From: Methanobacteriota archaeon
GTDB taxonomy: Archaea > Thermoplasmatota > Poseidoniia > Poseidoniales > Poseidoniaceae
DNA: 41,998 bases
Reading direction: 5' to 3'
Assembly (NCBI GenBank): GCA_018701175.1
Contig: JABIWF010000144.1
Location: 1-41,998 of the forward strand
This document shows, piece after piece, positions 41,927 to 41,998 of the stretch. A program made the position numbers and the translations under genes. The stretch's first letter is position 1; each line of letters opens with the position of its first letter. The notes under the pieces are model-generated. The model worked only from the letters and a program-made list of their open reading frames with translations, was not told where the DNA came from and made no database searches.

Positions 41927-41998
41927 TCTCAATTACAGTGTATTCAAGAGCAATGAGTTCGATGACATAGTCGACGTTTTCGCCGTTGTCGGTATGCG
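41916..41998 (-). CDS. 3' end of an unknown gene (partial, runs off the right edge)
   Basis: On the minus strand one frame is open from the edge to a TGA at 41916-41918 and reads HTDNGENVDYVIELIALEY then TVIEIKE. The alternating hydrophobic pattern looks like a real strand-helix end, and the other two frames are less plausible. The 11-base overlap with the convergent PqqB-like gene matches the habit of this genome. No family can be recognised from 26 residues. Confidence 0.5.
   Translation of the reverse strand, partial: HTDNGENVDYVIELIALEYTVIEIKE

Noticed and set aside
1-41998. CRISPR arrays, rRNA or tRNA genes
   Set aside because: No regularly spaced repeats and no RNA gene signatures were seen in the gaps between coding regions.

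Overview
The window looks like a piece of a planktonic marine archaeal genome, most probably Marine Group II Euryarchaeota (Candidatus Poseidoniales). The archaeal markers are geranylgeranylglyceryl phosphate synthase, a geranylgeranyl-reductase-like flavoprotein, the eL20 - prefoldin alpha - FtsY block, GGTGA-type ribosome binding sites and TATA-type promoters. The marine photoheterotroph markers are a proteorhodopsin-type pump, large secreted or lipid-anchored peptidases and very tight gene packing. Mixed with these are bacterial-type genes (uvrA, an RluA-type pseudouridine synthase, a DUF1844 protein) and eukaryote-like enzymes (URA3-type OMP decarboxylase, GSII-type glutamine synthetase), which fits the mosaic gene content known for this group. 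The group assignment is inference; no rRNA gene is present.

Layout. 1-1924: AT-rich divergent pair, a TauE/SafE-type permease (cut by the left edge) and moeA. 1933-9864: RluA-type pseudouridine synthase, uvrA, then purine genes purS-purL (fused) and purQ. 9869-13709: multipass acyltransferase-like protein, rhodopsin and an ABC exporter. 13750-16926: GGGP synthase facing a two-gene unit made of a MamK-like actin and a long coiled-coil protein. 17040-20171: subtilase with thrombospondin type 3 repeats and a membrane anchor. 20272-23743: eL20, prefoldin alpha, ftsY, a DUF1844 protein and a membrane-tethered receiver-domain protein. 23734-25818 (minus): NAD-dependent epimerase/dehydratase, pyrF, small membrane protein. 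25900-30072: S15-type lipoprotein peptidase, an AT-rich two-gene cassette, and an XRE-CBS regulator. 30312-34771: GSII, then a minus-strand operon (geranylgeranyl-reductase-like flavoprotein, HAD-IIA phosphatase, NERD protein, SemiSWEET). 34858-37678: EamA transporter, trans-sulfuration PLP enzyme, LysE exporter. 37679-41998: unknown 584-aa protein divergent from an AAA ATPase, a PqqB-like metallohydrolase, and the 3' end of an unknown gene.

The two most interesting regions are these. (1) The MamK-like actin with its coiled-coil neighbour, a candidate cytoskeletal or organelle-positioning system in an archaeon. (2) The cassette at about 27770-29380, bounded by diverged direct repeats. On the left the S15 gene is intact and is followed by a frameshifted relic of the XRE-CBS gene end. 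On the right a relic of the S15 gene end is followed by the intact XRE-CBS gene. This is the footprint of a recombination event between two diverged copies of the same convergent junction. The cassette encodes an unrecognised beta-rich protein, possibly a capsid or surface protein, and a SAM-dependent methyltransferase.

The genome is compact. Every convergent gene pair here abuts or overlaps by 3-11 bases. Two divergent pairs have mirror-image start regions. No tRNA, rRNA, CRISPR array or transposase gene was found.
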